DNA of 64,000 bases from Sphingobium cupriresistens (lineage in GTDB: Bacteria; Pseudomonadota; Alphaproteobacteria; Sphingomonadales; Sphingomonadaceae). Below the pieces are notes generated by a model. The model searched no databases and had not been told where the DNA came from. It was given only the letters and a program-made list of their open reading frames with translations. The DNA is taken from the NCBI RefSeq assembly GCF_004152865.1, contig NZ_SEOO01000021.1, forward strand, positions 1 through 64,000. Reading direction: 5' to 3'. The translations under genes and the position numbers were made by a program. This document shows positions 15,211 to 24,246 of the stretch, piece after piece. Each line of letters starts with the position of its first letter. The stretch's first letter is position 1.

Positions 15211-15573
15211 ATGGCCGTCACCGGCGTTTCACCCACTGACAGCGTCATGGCGATCCGCAACGCCATCCTGCAAAAGAACGCGGCCCTGCGCGATGTCGCC
15301 TCGACCGGAACGGTCGGCGCGCCTGGCGTCGGCGGCGCCCAGGGCACGGCGCCGGGCGGCTTTACAGAGGCGCTCAACAGCGCCCTGCAACAGGTCAACG
15401 GCCTCCAGACCCAGGCCGGCGAAGCCGCCGCCTCGTTCGAACGTGGCGAAACCACCGATATCGCCGCCGTCATGCTGGCCAAACAGCAGGCGTCGGTCAG
15501 CTTCGAAGCGACCCTCCAGGTCCGCAACAAACTCCTGTCCGCCTATAAGGACATTATGAGCATGCCGGTCTAA
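15211..15573 (+). CDS. fliE: Flagellar hook-basal body protein FliE
   Basis: FliE (120 residues) joins the MS ring to the rod. The C-terminal helix region FERGETTDIAAVMLAKQQASVSFEATLQVRNKLLSAYKDIMSMPV (given in parts) is the family signature, with L-x-x-R-N-K-L-x-x-A-Y near the end. The N-terminal half is Gly/Thr rich and poorly conserved. It starts 14 bases after flbD with AAGGAGG ahead of it, so the two are probably one transcript. Confidence 0.92.
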   Translation: MAVTGVSPTDSVMAIRNAILQKNAALRDVASTGTVGAPGVGGAQGTAPGGFTEALNSALQQVNGLQTQAGEAAASFERGETTDIAAVMLAKQQASVSFEATLQVRNKLLSAYKDIMSMPV

Positions 15574-15576
15574 ACC

Positions 15577-17328
15577 ATGGAAAACGCACTCAGCACCAAT
15601 GTCGGCGCATCGACGCCCGCTCCCGCTCTCGCTCCCGCCTTTGGCGGCAACGCCAAGGGCATGGACGCGCTCAAGGCGCGCTTCACCGGCTTCATCAAAC
15701 AACCGGCGGTGGCGAAAAGCCTCCCGCTGCTCGGCCTGCTCGGCACCGTCGCGGTGGCGGGCGCCGCCTGGCTGGCGCTGCGCGAACCGCCGCAGCGCGA
15801 CCTGTTCCGCGCCCTGCCTGACAGCGACAAGTCCGCCGTCGCGCAGGTCTTGGACCAGAGCGGCATCAAATATGACTTCGACAACAGCGGCGGCATGACC
15901 GTTGGCGAAGACGATTATTTCAAGGCGAAGATGATGCTCGCCGCCCAGGGTCTGCCCAAGAGCGCGCCTGACGGCAACAGCATGATCGACAGCCTGCCGA
16001 TGGGCGCATCGCGCGCCGTCGAGGGCGAAAAGCTGCGCTCCGCCCGCGAAATGGACCTCGCCCGCACGATCGAGGCGATCGACAGCGTCGAAACCGCCAA
16101 GGTGCATCTCGCCGTCGAACCGCCCAGCGTGTTCCTGCGCGAACGGTCCAAGCCCTCCGCCTCGGTCATGCTGCGCCTGGCCAACGGCCGGACGCTGACC
16201 GATGCGCAGGTCAACGCCATCGTCCACCTCGTCGCCTCCTCGATACCGGAACTCAACCCGGACGATATCTCGCTGGTCGATCAAAATGGCCGCCTGCTCA
16301 GCAATAATGACGGCAACGCCGCCGACGATCGTCAACTGGCGGTGCAGGGCAAGATCGAGGATCGCTATCGCCAGTCGGTGATCGCGCTGCTGACGCCGAT
16401 CCTGGGCGCCGGCAATTTCTCGACCGAGGTTCATGCCGAACTGAATTTCGCCGAGCGTCAGGCGACCCGCGAAACCTACCCGCAGGATGAGGCGCGGTTG
16501 CGCAACGAAACCGGCACCTGGGCGTCCGATCCGCGCGGCCAGGGGACTGGCGAAGCGTCGGGCATCCCCGGCGCGCTCAGCAATCAGGCCCCGGTCAACC
16601 CGACCGTGACCCAGACGAACCCCAATGGCCAGGCCGTGACGCAGGGCCAGACCGCGCAGGGCGCGCAAGCGACCCCCGGCACGCCGCCCAACCCGCTGAT
16701 GAAGACCGAAGAAACCTTCAACCGCAGTTTCGAACTGGGCCGTGAAGTGTCGGTCACCCGCGACGCGATCGGCACGGTCAAGCGCCTGTCGGTCGCCGTG
16801 GCGCTCGACACCGCGCCGGACGGCAAGGCGCGCACGCCCCAGGAAATCGCCGCGCTTGAAGCGCTGGTCAAGGGCGCGGTCGGTTTCGACCAGGGGCGTG
16901 GCGACGTGGTCGCCCTGTCCTCGCGCAGCTTCCTCAAGGAAACCACGCCCGAAGCGCCCTGGTATGAAGCCGACTGGATGTCGCCGTTGGTGCGCAACGT
17001 GTCGGCGCTGCTGGTCGCGCTGCTGGTCATCTTCGGCATCGGTCGCCCGCTCCTGAAGCGCCGCGCCGCAGCGCCCGACGCTCTGGCGGCCCCGACCCCG
17101 GAGGAAGGCCAGCGCATCGGTCGCGAGATTTCCAGCGAAATCACCAAGCAGGCCGTCGTCGCCGGGCCGGACGGCGCGGAGCCCAAGGTCACGCTCGACA
17201 TGATCTCCTCCACTTACGACTATGCCCAGCGCGCGGACCTCATCCGCAATTTCGTCAAGCAGGATCCCGATCGGGCCGCGCTCGTCGTCCGTGACCTTCT
17301 GAAGGAAGGGAAGAAGGAAAATGCCTGA
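15577..17328 (+). CDS. fliF: Flagellar MS-ring protein FliF
   Basis: FliF (583 residues) forms the MS ring in the inner membrane, the base for rod, C ring and export gate. There are two transmembrane helices (residues about 48-66 and 470-490). The periplasmic ring-building motifs are present: the YscJ-like domain with LARTIEAIDSVETAKVHLA and PSVFLRERSKPSASV. The cytoplasmic C-terminus (TYDYAQRADLIRNFVKQDP) binds FliG. A Gln/Pro/Thr-rich loop covers about 310-370. It starts three bases after fliE and overlaps fliG by eight. Confidence 0.97.
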   Translation: MENALSTNVGASTPAPALAPAFGGNAKGMDALKARFTGFIKQPAVAKSLPLLGLLGTVAVAGAAWLALREPPQRDLFRALPDSDKSAVAQVLDQSGIKYDFDNSGGMTVGEDDYFKAKMMLAAQGLPKSAPDGNSMIDSLPMGASRAVEGEKLRSAREMDLARTIEAIDSVETAKVHLAVEPPSVFLRERSKPSASVMLRLANGRTLTDAQVNAIVHLVASSIPELNPDDISLVDQNGRLLSNNDGNAADDRQLAVQGKIEDRYRQSVIALLTPILGAGNFSTEVHAELNFAERQATRETYPQDEARLRNETGTWASDPRGQGTGEASGIPGALSNQAPVNPTVTQTNPNGQAVTQGQTAQGAQATPGTPPNPLMKTEETFNRSFELGREVSVTRDAIGTVKRLSVAVALDTAPDGKARTPQEIAALEALVKGAVGFDQGRGDVVALSSRSFLKETTPEAPWYEADWMSPLVRNVSALLVALLVIFGIGRPLLKRRAAAPDALAAPTPEEGQRIGREISSEITKQAVVAGPDGAEPKVTLDMISSTYDYAQRADLIRNFVKQDPDRAALVVRDLLKEGKKENA

Positions 17329-18337
17329 GATCGTTCCCGGTCGTCCCGAAGCGCTGAAAGGCAGCGCCGCCGCCGCCGTCTTGCTCATGCTCTTTGACGA
17401 GGATGAAGCCGCCCAGATCCTGTCGCGCCTGGAGCCGGACGAAGTGCGCCAACTAGGCTACGCCATGTATGATGTGGCGGACGTCGATCCCGAAGAGGTC
17501 AATGAAGCGCTCGACCATTTCGTCACCAAGGCGAAGAAGCGCACCACCATCGGCTATGGCGCCACCCGCCATATCCGCGGCGCCATGACCAAGGCGCTGG
17601 GCGAGGAGCGCGCGGAAACCATCCTGGCCCGCATCACCCCGCCGACCCGCTCCACCCAGCTGGAAATGCTCAAATGGATGGACGCCAAGGAAATCGGCAC
17701 GTTGATCGAGATGGAGCATCCGCAGATCATGGCGATCGTGCTGGCCCATCTGGAAGCGCCGGTCGCGGCCGACGTGCTGCAACTGCTGCCGGCCGAATAT
17801 CAGGAAGAGATCGTCTATCGCATCGCCACGCTCGGCCCCGTGTCGAACGAGGCGCTGGACGATCTGGAACAGCTGCTGCTGCGCGGTCCGGTCAAGAAGC
17901 AGGGCGCAGCCTCCCAGCGCGGCGGCACCATCGAAGCGGCCGCGATCATGAACAATGTCCGCAAGGATAATGAGCAGCGGATCATGAAGGCCGTCGCCAA
18001 ACGCGACAAGATGATCGCCCAGACGATCGAGGAGGAGATGTTCGTCTTCGACAACCTCATCGACATGGACGACAAGAATCTGGGCACGCTGATGCGCACC
18101 GTCGACAGTGCCGCGCTGGTCGTCGCCTTGAAGGGCGTGAACGACCTGCTCAAGGCCAAGATCTTCAGTTGCATGTCGGCGCGCGCCGCGCAGGCCATCG
18201 CCGACGAGATCGAGGAACGCGGGCCGATCCGCCTGGCCGAGGTCATGGATTCGCAGAAACTCATCATCGCCACCGCGCGCCGCATGGCCGACGCCGGCAC
18301 CATCATGCTGGGCGGCAAGGGGAACGACTTTGTCTAA
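17321..18337 (+). CDS. fliG: Flagellar motor switch protein FliG
   Basis: FliG (338 residues) is the C-ring protein that meets the stator and produces torque. Domains N, M and C are in order. M has the E-H-P-Q motif (LIEMEHPQIMAIVLAHL). The C-domain has MFVFDNLIDMDDKNLGTLM and the charged helix with DEIEERGPIRLAEV, which interacts with MotA. The protein is full length. It overlaps fliF and fliH by eight bases each. Confidence 0.97.
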   Translation: MPEIVPGRPEALKGSAAAAVLLMLFDEDEAAQILSRLEPDEVRQLGYAMYDVADVDPEEVNEALDHFVTKAKKRTTIGYGATRHIRGAMTKALGEERAETILARITPPTRSTQLEMLKWMDAKEIGTLIEMEHPQIMAIVLAHLEAPVAADVLQLLPAEYQEEIVYRIATLGPVSNEALDDLEQLLLRGPVKKQGAASQRGGTIEAAAIMNNVRKDNEQRIMKAVAKRDKMIAQTIEEEMFVFDNLIDMDDKNLGTLMRTVDSAALVVALKGVNDLLKAKIFSCMSARAAQAIADEIEERGPIRLAEVMDSQKLIIATARRMADAGTIMLGGKGNDFV

Positions 18338-18968
18338 TTTCTGGGGTGCGCAGGCGATCCAGGAGGCCGCACCCGTCGCGGTCGCGGGCTTCCGCCCGGT
18401 CGAAGGCGGCTTCCGCAGCCTCTACACCTCGCCGCAGATGCCGCAGGCCGGCACGATGCGCAACGGCGTGATTGAGGCGGAACCGGAAGTCGACCTGATG
18501 GAAGAGGCCCGGATGGAGGCCTTCACCATGGGCTTCGATGAAGGTTGCCGCGTCACCGCCCAGACCCATGGGGAGGAAAGCGAAGCCCGCACCCGCCTCA
18601 CCGAAGCGCTCGAAACCCTCGCGCCCGCGCCCAGCGGCATGTTGTCCACCATGTTGTCGGCCACGGTCGTCCGCCTGGTCGAACAGATTGTCGGCGAAGT
18701 GGAGATCGACATCGAACGGCTGGTGCAGCGCTGCGACACCGTTGCCGCCTTCATTGAGGATAATGAGGGCAAGAGCGCCCTGCATCTCCATCCCGACGAC
18801 ATCACGCTGCTGGAAGGCGAGACGATCGGCGTCAAGCTGGTCGGCGACAAGGCCATGCATCGCGGCTGCGTGCGGCTCGAAACCGCCGATGGCTGGGTCG
18901 AGGACGGACCGGACGTCCGTCTGGCCCGCCTGCGCGCGCTGATGGACGATATGGAAGGGAAAGCATGA
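18330..18968 (+). CDS. fliH: Flagellar export ATPase regulator FliH
   Basis: FliH (212 residues) binds and regulates the FliI ATPase and delivers it to the export gate. Homology is weak as usual for this family. The C-terminal region (VRLVEQIVGEVEIDIERL, then LHLHPDDITLLEG) resembles the V-ATPase E-subunit-like domain of FliH, and the residues around G-C-V-R-L-E-T fit. The G-x-x-x-G repeats of enteric FliH are not evident. Place between fliG and fliI and the four-base overlap with fliI settle the call. Confidence 0.85.
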   Translation: MSNFWGAQAIQEAAPVAVAGFRPVEGGFRSLYTSPQMPQAGTMRNGVIEAEPEVDLMEEARMEAFTMGFDEGCRVTAQTHGEESEARTRLTEALETLAPAPSGMLSTMLSATVVRLVEQIVGEVEIDIERLVQRCDTVAAFIEDNEGKSALHLHPDDITLLEGETIGVKLVGDKAMHRGCVRLETADGWVEDGPDVRLARLRALMDDMEGKA

Positions 18969-20293
18969 TCCGCGCCGCGCTGGCCCAGGCCGAAAGCCTG
19001 TTCGACCATCTCCAGGTGCAAAACCGCGCGCCCCGCCGGATCGGCCGTCTGGTCAGCCATGATGCGGGCATGTTGGAAGTTACCGGCTTTCGTCGTCCGA
19101 TCGGCTCTGGCGCGCGCGTCATGGCCAGCGATGGCTCCGTCTGCCGCGCCGAAGTCGTGGGCTTTCGCGGCGACCGCACGCTGCTGGTCCCGCTCGACGC
19201 CGACGCGCCGCTGGAAAACGGCATCCGCGTCGAACCCGACAGCCAGGCCAATATGGTGCAGGTGGGCGACGGCCTGATCGGTCGCGTCATCGACGCGATG
19301 GGCCAGCCGCTCGACCGCAAGGGGCCGATCATCGCGGGCGGCACCTGGCCGCTCAACGGCGTGAAGGGCAATGTCCTCGACCGTGGCCGCGTCACCGAAG
19401 CCTTTGATCTGGGCGTTCGCGCCGTCAACGCGCTGCTCACCGCCGGACGCGGTCAGCGTATCGCCATCATCGCTGGCTCTGGCGTCGGTAAATCCGTGCT
19501 GATGGGCCAGATGATCGCCGGCGCCGAAGCCGATATCGTCGTCGTCGGCCTGATCGGCGAACGCGGCCGCGAAGTCAGCGATTTCCTCGAAACCAAGCTC
19601 AAGCACACGATGCACAAGAGCATCGTCGTAGCCGTGCCGGCCGATCATCCCCCGGTACTGCGCCTGCGCGCCGCCTCGCGCGCCACCGCGATCGCCGAAT
19701 ATTATCGCGCCCGCGGCAAGAAAGTGCTGCTCCTCATCGACAGCCTGACCCGCTGCGCCCACGCCCAGCGCGAAATCGGCCTGGCGCTGGGCGAACCGCC
19801 CGCGATGAAGGGCTATCCGCCCTCGGCCCTCGCGCTCATTCCGCGTCTGGTGGAGCGGGCCGGGGTGGACGCCCGCACCGGCGGCTCGATCACCGCGCTC
19901 TATACCGTGCTGGCCGATGGCGACGATACCGACGATCCGATCGTGGACGCCGCCCGCGCCATTGTCGACGGGCATTTCGTCCTGTCGCGGCACCTGTCCG
20001 AACAATCCATCTTTCCCGCCATCGATATCGGCAAGTCGCTGTCGCGCGTCATGGCCGACGTGGTGGATGACGAACATCGCATGGCCGCCGCCAATTATCG
20101 CCGCCTCTGGGCCGCCTATGAGGAAAATCGCGACCTCATCCTGATGGGCGCCTATCGCCCCGGCAACGACCCGGTCATCGACGAAGCGGTCAAGCGCCGC
20201 CAGGAAATCCTCGACTTCATCCGCCAGGACCAGAAGAGCCGCATCGATCTCGACACCAGCGCCGATGCGCTGGTCGCGGGCTTTAGCGCATGA
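18965..20293 (+). CDS. fliI: Flagellum-specific ATPase FliI
   Basis: FliI (442 residues) is the hexameric ATPase of the export apparatus, related to F1 beta. Walker A GSGVGKSV lies at about 171-178. The LIGERGREVSDFLE and LLIDSLTRCAHAQREIGLALGEPPA segments are the classic P-loop and catalytic-glutamate motifs, and the C-terminal helical domain follows. It begins inside the fliH stop (ATGA) and ends inside the fliJ start. Confidence 0.97.
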   Translation: MIRAALAQAESLFDHLQVQNRAPRRIGRLVSHDAGMLEVTGFRRPIGSGARVMASDGSVCRAEVVGFRGDRTLLVPLDADAPLENGIRVEPDSQANMVQVGDGLIGRVIDAMGQPLDRKGPIIAGGTWPLNGVKGNVLDRGRVTEAFDLGVRAVNALLTAGRGQRIAIIAGSGVGKSVLMGQMIAGAEADIVVVGLIGERGREVSDFLETKLKHTMHKSIVVAVPADHPPVLRLRAASRATAIAEYYRARGKKVLLLIDSLTRCAHAQREIGLALGEPPAMKGYPPSALALIPRLVERAGVDARTGGSITALYTVLADGDDTDDPIVDAARAIVDGHFVLSRHLSEQSIFPAIDIGKSLSRVMADVVDDEHRMAAANYRRLWAAYEENRDLILMGAYRPGNDPVIDEAVKRRQEILDFIRQDQKSRIDLDTSADALVAGFSA

Positions 20294-20715
20294 GGGGGCT
20301 AGTCGGTCGCCGCCAGCGCGTGTTGCGCGTGCGCCACGTTCAGCACGCCATGGCGGTGGCGGAAACCGCGCGCGCCCGCGACGAGGCGGATGGCCTCGCC
20401 CGCAATATCGAACGGCTGACCAAGGTGCGCAGCGAATTGTTCGAGACGCAGGGGATGGCGACCGGCGCGTCCTTCGCCGCGATGCAGGAACTCGCGACCC
20501 GGCTGGAACAGGCCGGGCGACAGCTTGACGGCGCGCTTTATGATGCGAAGCGCAAGGTCGAGGCCAAAGAAGGCATGACTCTTGCAGCGAACCGCGAGAA
20601 GGAAATCGCCACCCGCCTCAAGGACCGCGCCCGCGCGGATCTGGAGGCATGGCGCGAGACCAAGCTTGCCGCGCTGCCGCGCTATCGCCGGATGCAGCGT
20701 GAGGGGGATGTTTGA
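20290..20715 (+). CDS. fliJ: Flagellar export chaperone FliJ
   Basis: FliJ (141 residues) is a coiled-coil rod that fits the FliI hexamer like a gamma subunit and escorts chaperones. The protein is almost wholly helical, with heptad pattern and alternating charges, as expected. There is little direct sequence identity in the family, so the call leans on size, fold and its place between fliI and fliK with a four-base overlap. Confidence 0.82.
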   Translation: MRGLVGRRQRVLRVRHVQHAMAVAETARARDEADGLARNIERLTKVRSELFETQGMATGASFAAMQELATRLEQAGRQLDGALYDAKRKVEAKEGMTLAANREKEIATRLKDRARADLEAWRETKLAALPRYRRMQREGDV

Positions 20716-20717
20716 CG

Positions 20718-23414
20718 ATGACGATGCTGACCAGCCTCAAGGCGCTTTTGTTCGCTACGTCCGCGTCGTCGGGCGTGAAGACGGACGCCATCCCGACTGA
20801 GGGCGGCGGCGACTTTGCGCAAATGTTGAACAGCGTCGGTGTAGCCTCAACGGCAACCGCGCGGCCGACCATCGCGCCCTTCATCGTTGCGGATGCCGTC
20901 GCGGCATCCAAAAAAATGCTTGAATATCAGGACCATGATGGAAAAGGATGGCATCCTGTCGTCGCCGATGCGACCCCTCCCTTAATCTCTGTCGCACCCG
21001 AACCGCAGACAGCAAACCTCCATTTACCTGTCCAACTCGCTGTTTCATTTCAAAAGCCTGAAGAGGCGCGGCCCCTCGCCGGCGCTGCGCTCGTCCCGGC
21101 GTCGCTCGCAGAGGTCGATGCGTCGATCGCGCTGATTCCGGCGCAGGTCGATACAATGGCCGACACCCCCATGCCAGGGACCGACGCCCCGACGCCGGAA
21201 CAGGCGGCAGAGCCTATATCGCCTGCAGCAGCATCCTCCGCCACGCCCGCCACGCCGCCGGTCGAACCGGCTGCCCCTGCGCCCGCGTCGCTCACGGCGC
21301 ATCCCGCTGCGCCGCGCCACCCCGCGCCGCCAATCGACATGGCTGACACGCCAGAAGCCGAGGAGCTTCCCAGCGACGAAGCGAACGCCGTCGCGCAAGA
21401 TGATGGCCAGTCTTCATCCCCGCCGATCGTCATGGTCATGGCGCCACCGGCTTCGGCCCTTCCGCTCTTCGTCGCCCCAGTTGAACAGACCCCGACCGAA
21501 CAGGTAAAGCCCGCGCCGCGCCGCGCGCCCTCGATCGGCGCCCCGGCGCGGATGGCGCAACCAACTCCGGTCGCCCCCCTCGATAGCGCCAGCATCCCTG
21601 GCCCGGCTGTCGCGGCAACGCCTGCTGCCCAGACGGTGGCTTCACCGGCGCCGATAGCCGCGCTGCACGACTCCGCGCCCCTGCTGACGGCCGAAGCGTG
21701 GATGCCCGCTGCTGATCAGTCGGCCGCCGCGTCCAACGCCGCGCGTCCGACCAGCCCGCTCACTTCGGCAAACCCCATATCGACGGCCCGCTCGACATCC
21801 GCTGCGCCGCTGGTCCCGCAGATCGCGACACCGCCAGTCGCGGCCGTGGCCGTCCCGGCAGCGGCGGCGTCGCCCGTCGCGACGATCGTTCCGCAAGGCG
21901 AAGCGCCGAGGCTGCCGGACGACGCGCGGGCTAGGACCATCGACGATCCCGCTACCGCGCGGACAACCTCGAAGCCTATAGCCGCCTCCGCATCGGCTGC
22001 GCCGCTGGTCCCGCAGGTCGCGACGCCGCCAGTCGCGGCCATGGCCGCCCCGCTAACGGTGGCGTCGCCCGTCCCGACGATCGCTCCGCAAGGCGAGGCG
22101 CCGGGCCTGCCGGACGACGCGCGGGCCAGGGGCACCGACCATCCCGTCACCGCGCCCGCGCCCGCGCCGGCGACCCCGATGCCGATAGCCGCCTCCGCAT
22201 CCGCTGCGCCGCTGGTCCCCCAGATCGCGACGCCACCAGTCGCAGCCTTAGCTGTTCCAGCAGTGGCGGCGTCGCCTGCTCCGACAATCGTTCCGCCAGG
22301 CGTCGCGCCGACATTGCCGGACGAAGCGCCGATGATGGCCGCCGATCATCCCGCCGCTGCGCCTGCGCCGGACGCCCTGCGTCCGACCGGCCAGCCCGCT
22401 TCGGCAGCGTCGATGCCGACGGCCGGCTCTGTATCCGCTGCGCCGCCCGTCGCGGTTCTAGTCGCACCGACCCCGGAAAGCCTGCCAGCCTCTTTGGTCG
22501 CGCCCGCCACGCCAGCCACGCCCGCCACCGCCGAAGCCCTGGATTTGCCCGCCGATGTCGCACAGGCCCCTATCCCGACCGCTCCCGTCAAGCCGCGCGC
22601 GGAAGCCGTATCGCTGCTCCAGTTGGTGCGCGATCATATGAGCCTGCGCGCGTCGCGCCGACCTGAAACCGCCGCGCCGGCCCGCGACATGGCGCCCGAC
22701 GTCGGGTCAGCGATCCTGCCGACAACCATCAGCGACGATAGCCCGTCGCTGGCGCCGCTGGTCCAGCCGACCGTCCAGCCGCTCGCGCCCACCGCGCCCA
22801 CCGCGCCGGTCATCCCGACCATCGACCTGTCCGCCAGTCTTGGCGCGCAGATTGTCGATATGGGCGTTTCGGGCCAGTGGATCGACGGGCTGGCGCGCGA
22901 TGTCGCCGGCCTGTCGGCCAATGGGGCGCAGGGCCGGTTTCAGATCAACGCCGACCAGCTCGGCCCGATCCAGGTCGATATCCGACAGGGCGCTGATGGC
23001 GCCGCCATCAACCTGACCGTCGCGACCGAGGCGGCCGAACAGGCCTTGCGGCAGGAGAGCGACCGGCTAAGGCTGGACGCGGGCCTGTCCGCCATGCGCA
23101 TCAGCGAAGTGAAGATAGAGCGCGCCCCCCATGTCGCCGAAACCGCGCGTGCGGACAGCAGCGGCAACCAAAATTCGTCGCAGCAGCAATCCGGCGGCCA
23201 GGGCCAAAATCCAAGTCAATCCATGGGGCAGGGCGCAGGCCAGGGCATGGGCCAAAATCCCGGCCAATCGTCCGCTCAGTCGCATATGCAGGGCCACGGC
23301 CAGCAACGCGAAAATATCGCCCTGGGGCATAAAGCGGGAAGTGACGCTGCCGTTCTTAACCATACGGACGTCGGCGAAAGCGCCGGCGGTGCCGTTCGCG
23401 CGCGCTATGCGTGA
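20718..23414 (+). CDS. fliK: Flagellar hook-length control protein FliK (very long)
   Basis: FliK measures hook length and switches export specificity. This form has about 898 residues, twice the 405 of Salmonella. Residues about 50-700 are Ala/Pro/Ser/Thr rich and include a tandem repeat of 65-69 residues with core AAPLVPQ.ATPPVAA. The C-terminal switch domain (about 720-840) is conserved in GRFQINADQLGPIQVDIRQG and LRLDAGLSAMRISEVKI. A Gln/Gly/Asn-rich tail ends it. The ATG at 20718 (or 20724) overlaps or abuts the fliJ stop. A TTG at 20712 is less likely. Confidence 0.88.
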   Translation: MTMLTSLKALLFATSASSGVKTDAIPTEGGGDFAQMLNSVGVASTATARPTIAPFIVADAVAASKKMLEYQDHDGKGWHPVVADATPPLISVAPEPQTANLHLPVQLAVSFQKPEEARPLAGAALVPASLAEVDASIALIPAQVDTMADTPMPGTDAPTPEQAAEPISPAAASSATPATPPVEPAAPAPASLTAHPAAPRHPAPPIDMADTPEAEELPSDEANAVAQDDGQSSSPPIVMVMAPPASALPLFVAPVEQTPTEQVKPAPRRAPSIGAPARMAQPTPVAPLDSASIPGPAVAATPAAQTVASPAPIAALHDSAPLLTAEAWMPAADQSAAASNAARPTSPLTSANPISTARSTSAAPLVPQIATPPVAAVAVPAAAASPVATIVPQGEAPRLPDDARARTIDDPATARTTSKPIAASASAAPLVPQVATPPVAAMAAPLTVASPVPTIAPQGEAPGLPDDARARGTDHPVTAPAPAPATPMPIAASASAAPLVPQIATPPVAALAVPAVAASPAPTIVPPGVAPTLPDEAPMMAADHPAAAPAPDALRPTGQPASAASMPTAGSVSAAPPVAVLVAPTPESLPASLVAPATPATPATAEALDLPADVAQAPIPTAPVKPRAEAVSLLQLVRDHMSLRASRRPETAAPARDMAPDVGSAILPTTISDDSPSLAPLVQPTVQPLAPTAPTAPVIPTIDLSASLGAQIVDMGVSGQWIDGLARDVAGLSANGAQGRFQINADQLGPIQVDIRQGADGAAINLTVATEAAEQALRQESDRLRLDAGLSAMRISEVKIERAPHVAETARADSSGNQNSSQQQSGGQGQNPSQSMGQGAGQGMGQNPGQSSAQSHMQGHGQQRENIALGHKAGSDAAVLNHTDVGESAGGAVRARYA
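21801..22500 (+). repeat. In-frame tandem repeats within fliK
   Basis: The string GCTGCGCCGCTGGTCCC recurs at 21801, 21996 and 22203 (spacings 195 and 207), with a decayed copy near 22437. Each unit encodes AAPLVPQ(I/V)ATPPVAA followed by a stretch ending LPD(D/E)A. The spacings are multiples of three, so gain or loss of a unit keeps the frame. Confidence 0.8.
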
Positions 23415-23442
23415 CCAGCGCTTTTCGTAGGGGACCAGATAT

Positions 23443-24111
23443 ATGAGCGACGAGCCAAAGGCCAAGAAAAAGAAGGGCGGGAGCATGAAGATGATCCTGC
23501 TGCTGGTCGTGGGCGTCGTCGTGGGTGGCGCGGGCGCCGCCGGTGGACTTTATGCCGCCGGTTTCTTCAGCCCGAAGGCGGAGGGGCCGAAGGAAGATCC
23601 CAACAAGCCCGTGTTGGTGCTGGCCGGTGAGGATGCGCAGGCGATCGCGACCGCCCATGGCTGGGCTGGCGAAGCGGGCGGCGGCGGTGGCGGCGAAGGC
23701 GGCGGCAAATCCGGCGGCGAAAGCCATGTCGTGTCTACGGGCCATGCGCCGGGCAAGGGCGTCGACCTGCCGACGCCAGCCAATCCGGCCGCCTATCAGG
23801 CCACCTATTTCCAGCTTCAGGCGCCCTTCACGTCGAACATGTCGGACACCGACGCCTTCGCCCAGATCTCCGTCGCCGTTTCGACCTATTATGACTATCG
23901 CGTGATCGCGGCGATCAAGCAGCATGAAATGCCGATCCGCAGCGAGATGCTGATGATGCTGGCGGAACAGCCGCAGGAGGTGCTCGACACGCCGCAAGGC
24001 AAGCAGGCGCTCCAGGGCAAGATCAAGGTCATCATCAACGATGTGCTAAAGCAGAAGACCGGCTATGGCGGCGTCGATAACGTCTATTTCACCAATTTCG
24101 TGATCCAGTAA
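23443..24111 (+). CDS. fliL: Flagellar basal body-associated protein FliL
   Basis: FliL (222 residues) surrounds the stator and raises torque. There is a short Lys-rich cytoplasmic start (KAKKKKGG), one transmembrane helix at about residues 12-32, then a Gly-rich linker (GGGGGEGGGKSGG), and the conserved stomatin-like periplasmic domain. The C-terminus has the LKQKTG..GVDNVYFTNFVIQ signature of FliL. It lies 28 bases after fliK. Confidence 0.93.
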   Translation: MSDEPKAKKKKGGSMKMILLLVVGVVVGGAGAAGGLYAAGFFSPKAEGPKEDPNKPVLVLAGEDAQAIATAHGWAGEAGGGGGGEGGGKSGGESHVVSTGHAPGKGVDLPTPANPAAYQATYFQLQAPFTSNMSDTDAFAQISVAVSTYYDYRVIAAIKQHEMPIRSEMLMMLAEQPQEVLDTPQGKQALQGKIKVIINDVLKQKTGYGGVDNVYFTNFVIQ

Positions 24112-24156
24112 GACCGCTGCATTGGCGCCCTGCTGCCGGCGCCGCTCGTCGCCCTG

Positions 24157-24172
24157 TTAACTCCAATTTTAC
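24157..24172 (+). promoter_or_regulatory. CtrA-like site before fliM
   Basis: TTAACTCCAATTTTAC: TTAA, seven bases, TTTAC, one mismatch from the TTAA-N7-TTAAC consensus. It lies in the unusually wide 135-base gap between fliL and fliM, which may hold an internal promoter. Confidence 0.42.
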
Positions 24173-24246
24173 CATTTTCGTTATTAATGGCGCTGCGCCA
24201 AAGGATCGGGGACGTGCCCTGATCCGCCATGGGGCAGGGGACCAAG

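Noticed and set aside
15229..17388. Long minus-strand frame opposite fliE-fliF
   Set aside because: Mirror of the fliF coding frame in GC-rich DNA; no domain is evident.
24157..24187. Possible sigma-28 promoter before fliM (TTAA..TTCGTTAT)
   Set aside because: The spacing is 16, not 15, and the -10 lacks the GCCG core. The CtrA-like reading of the same bases fits better.
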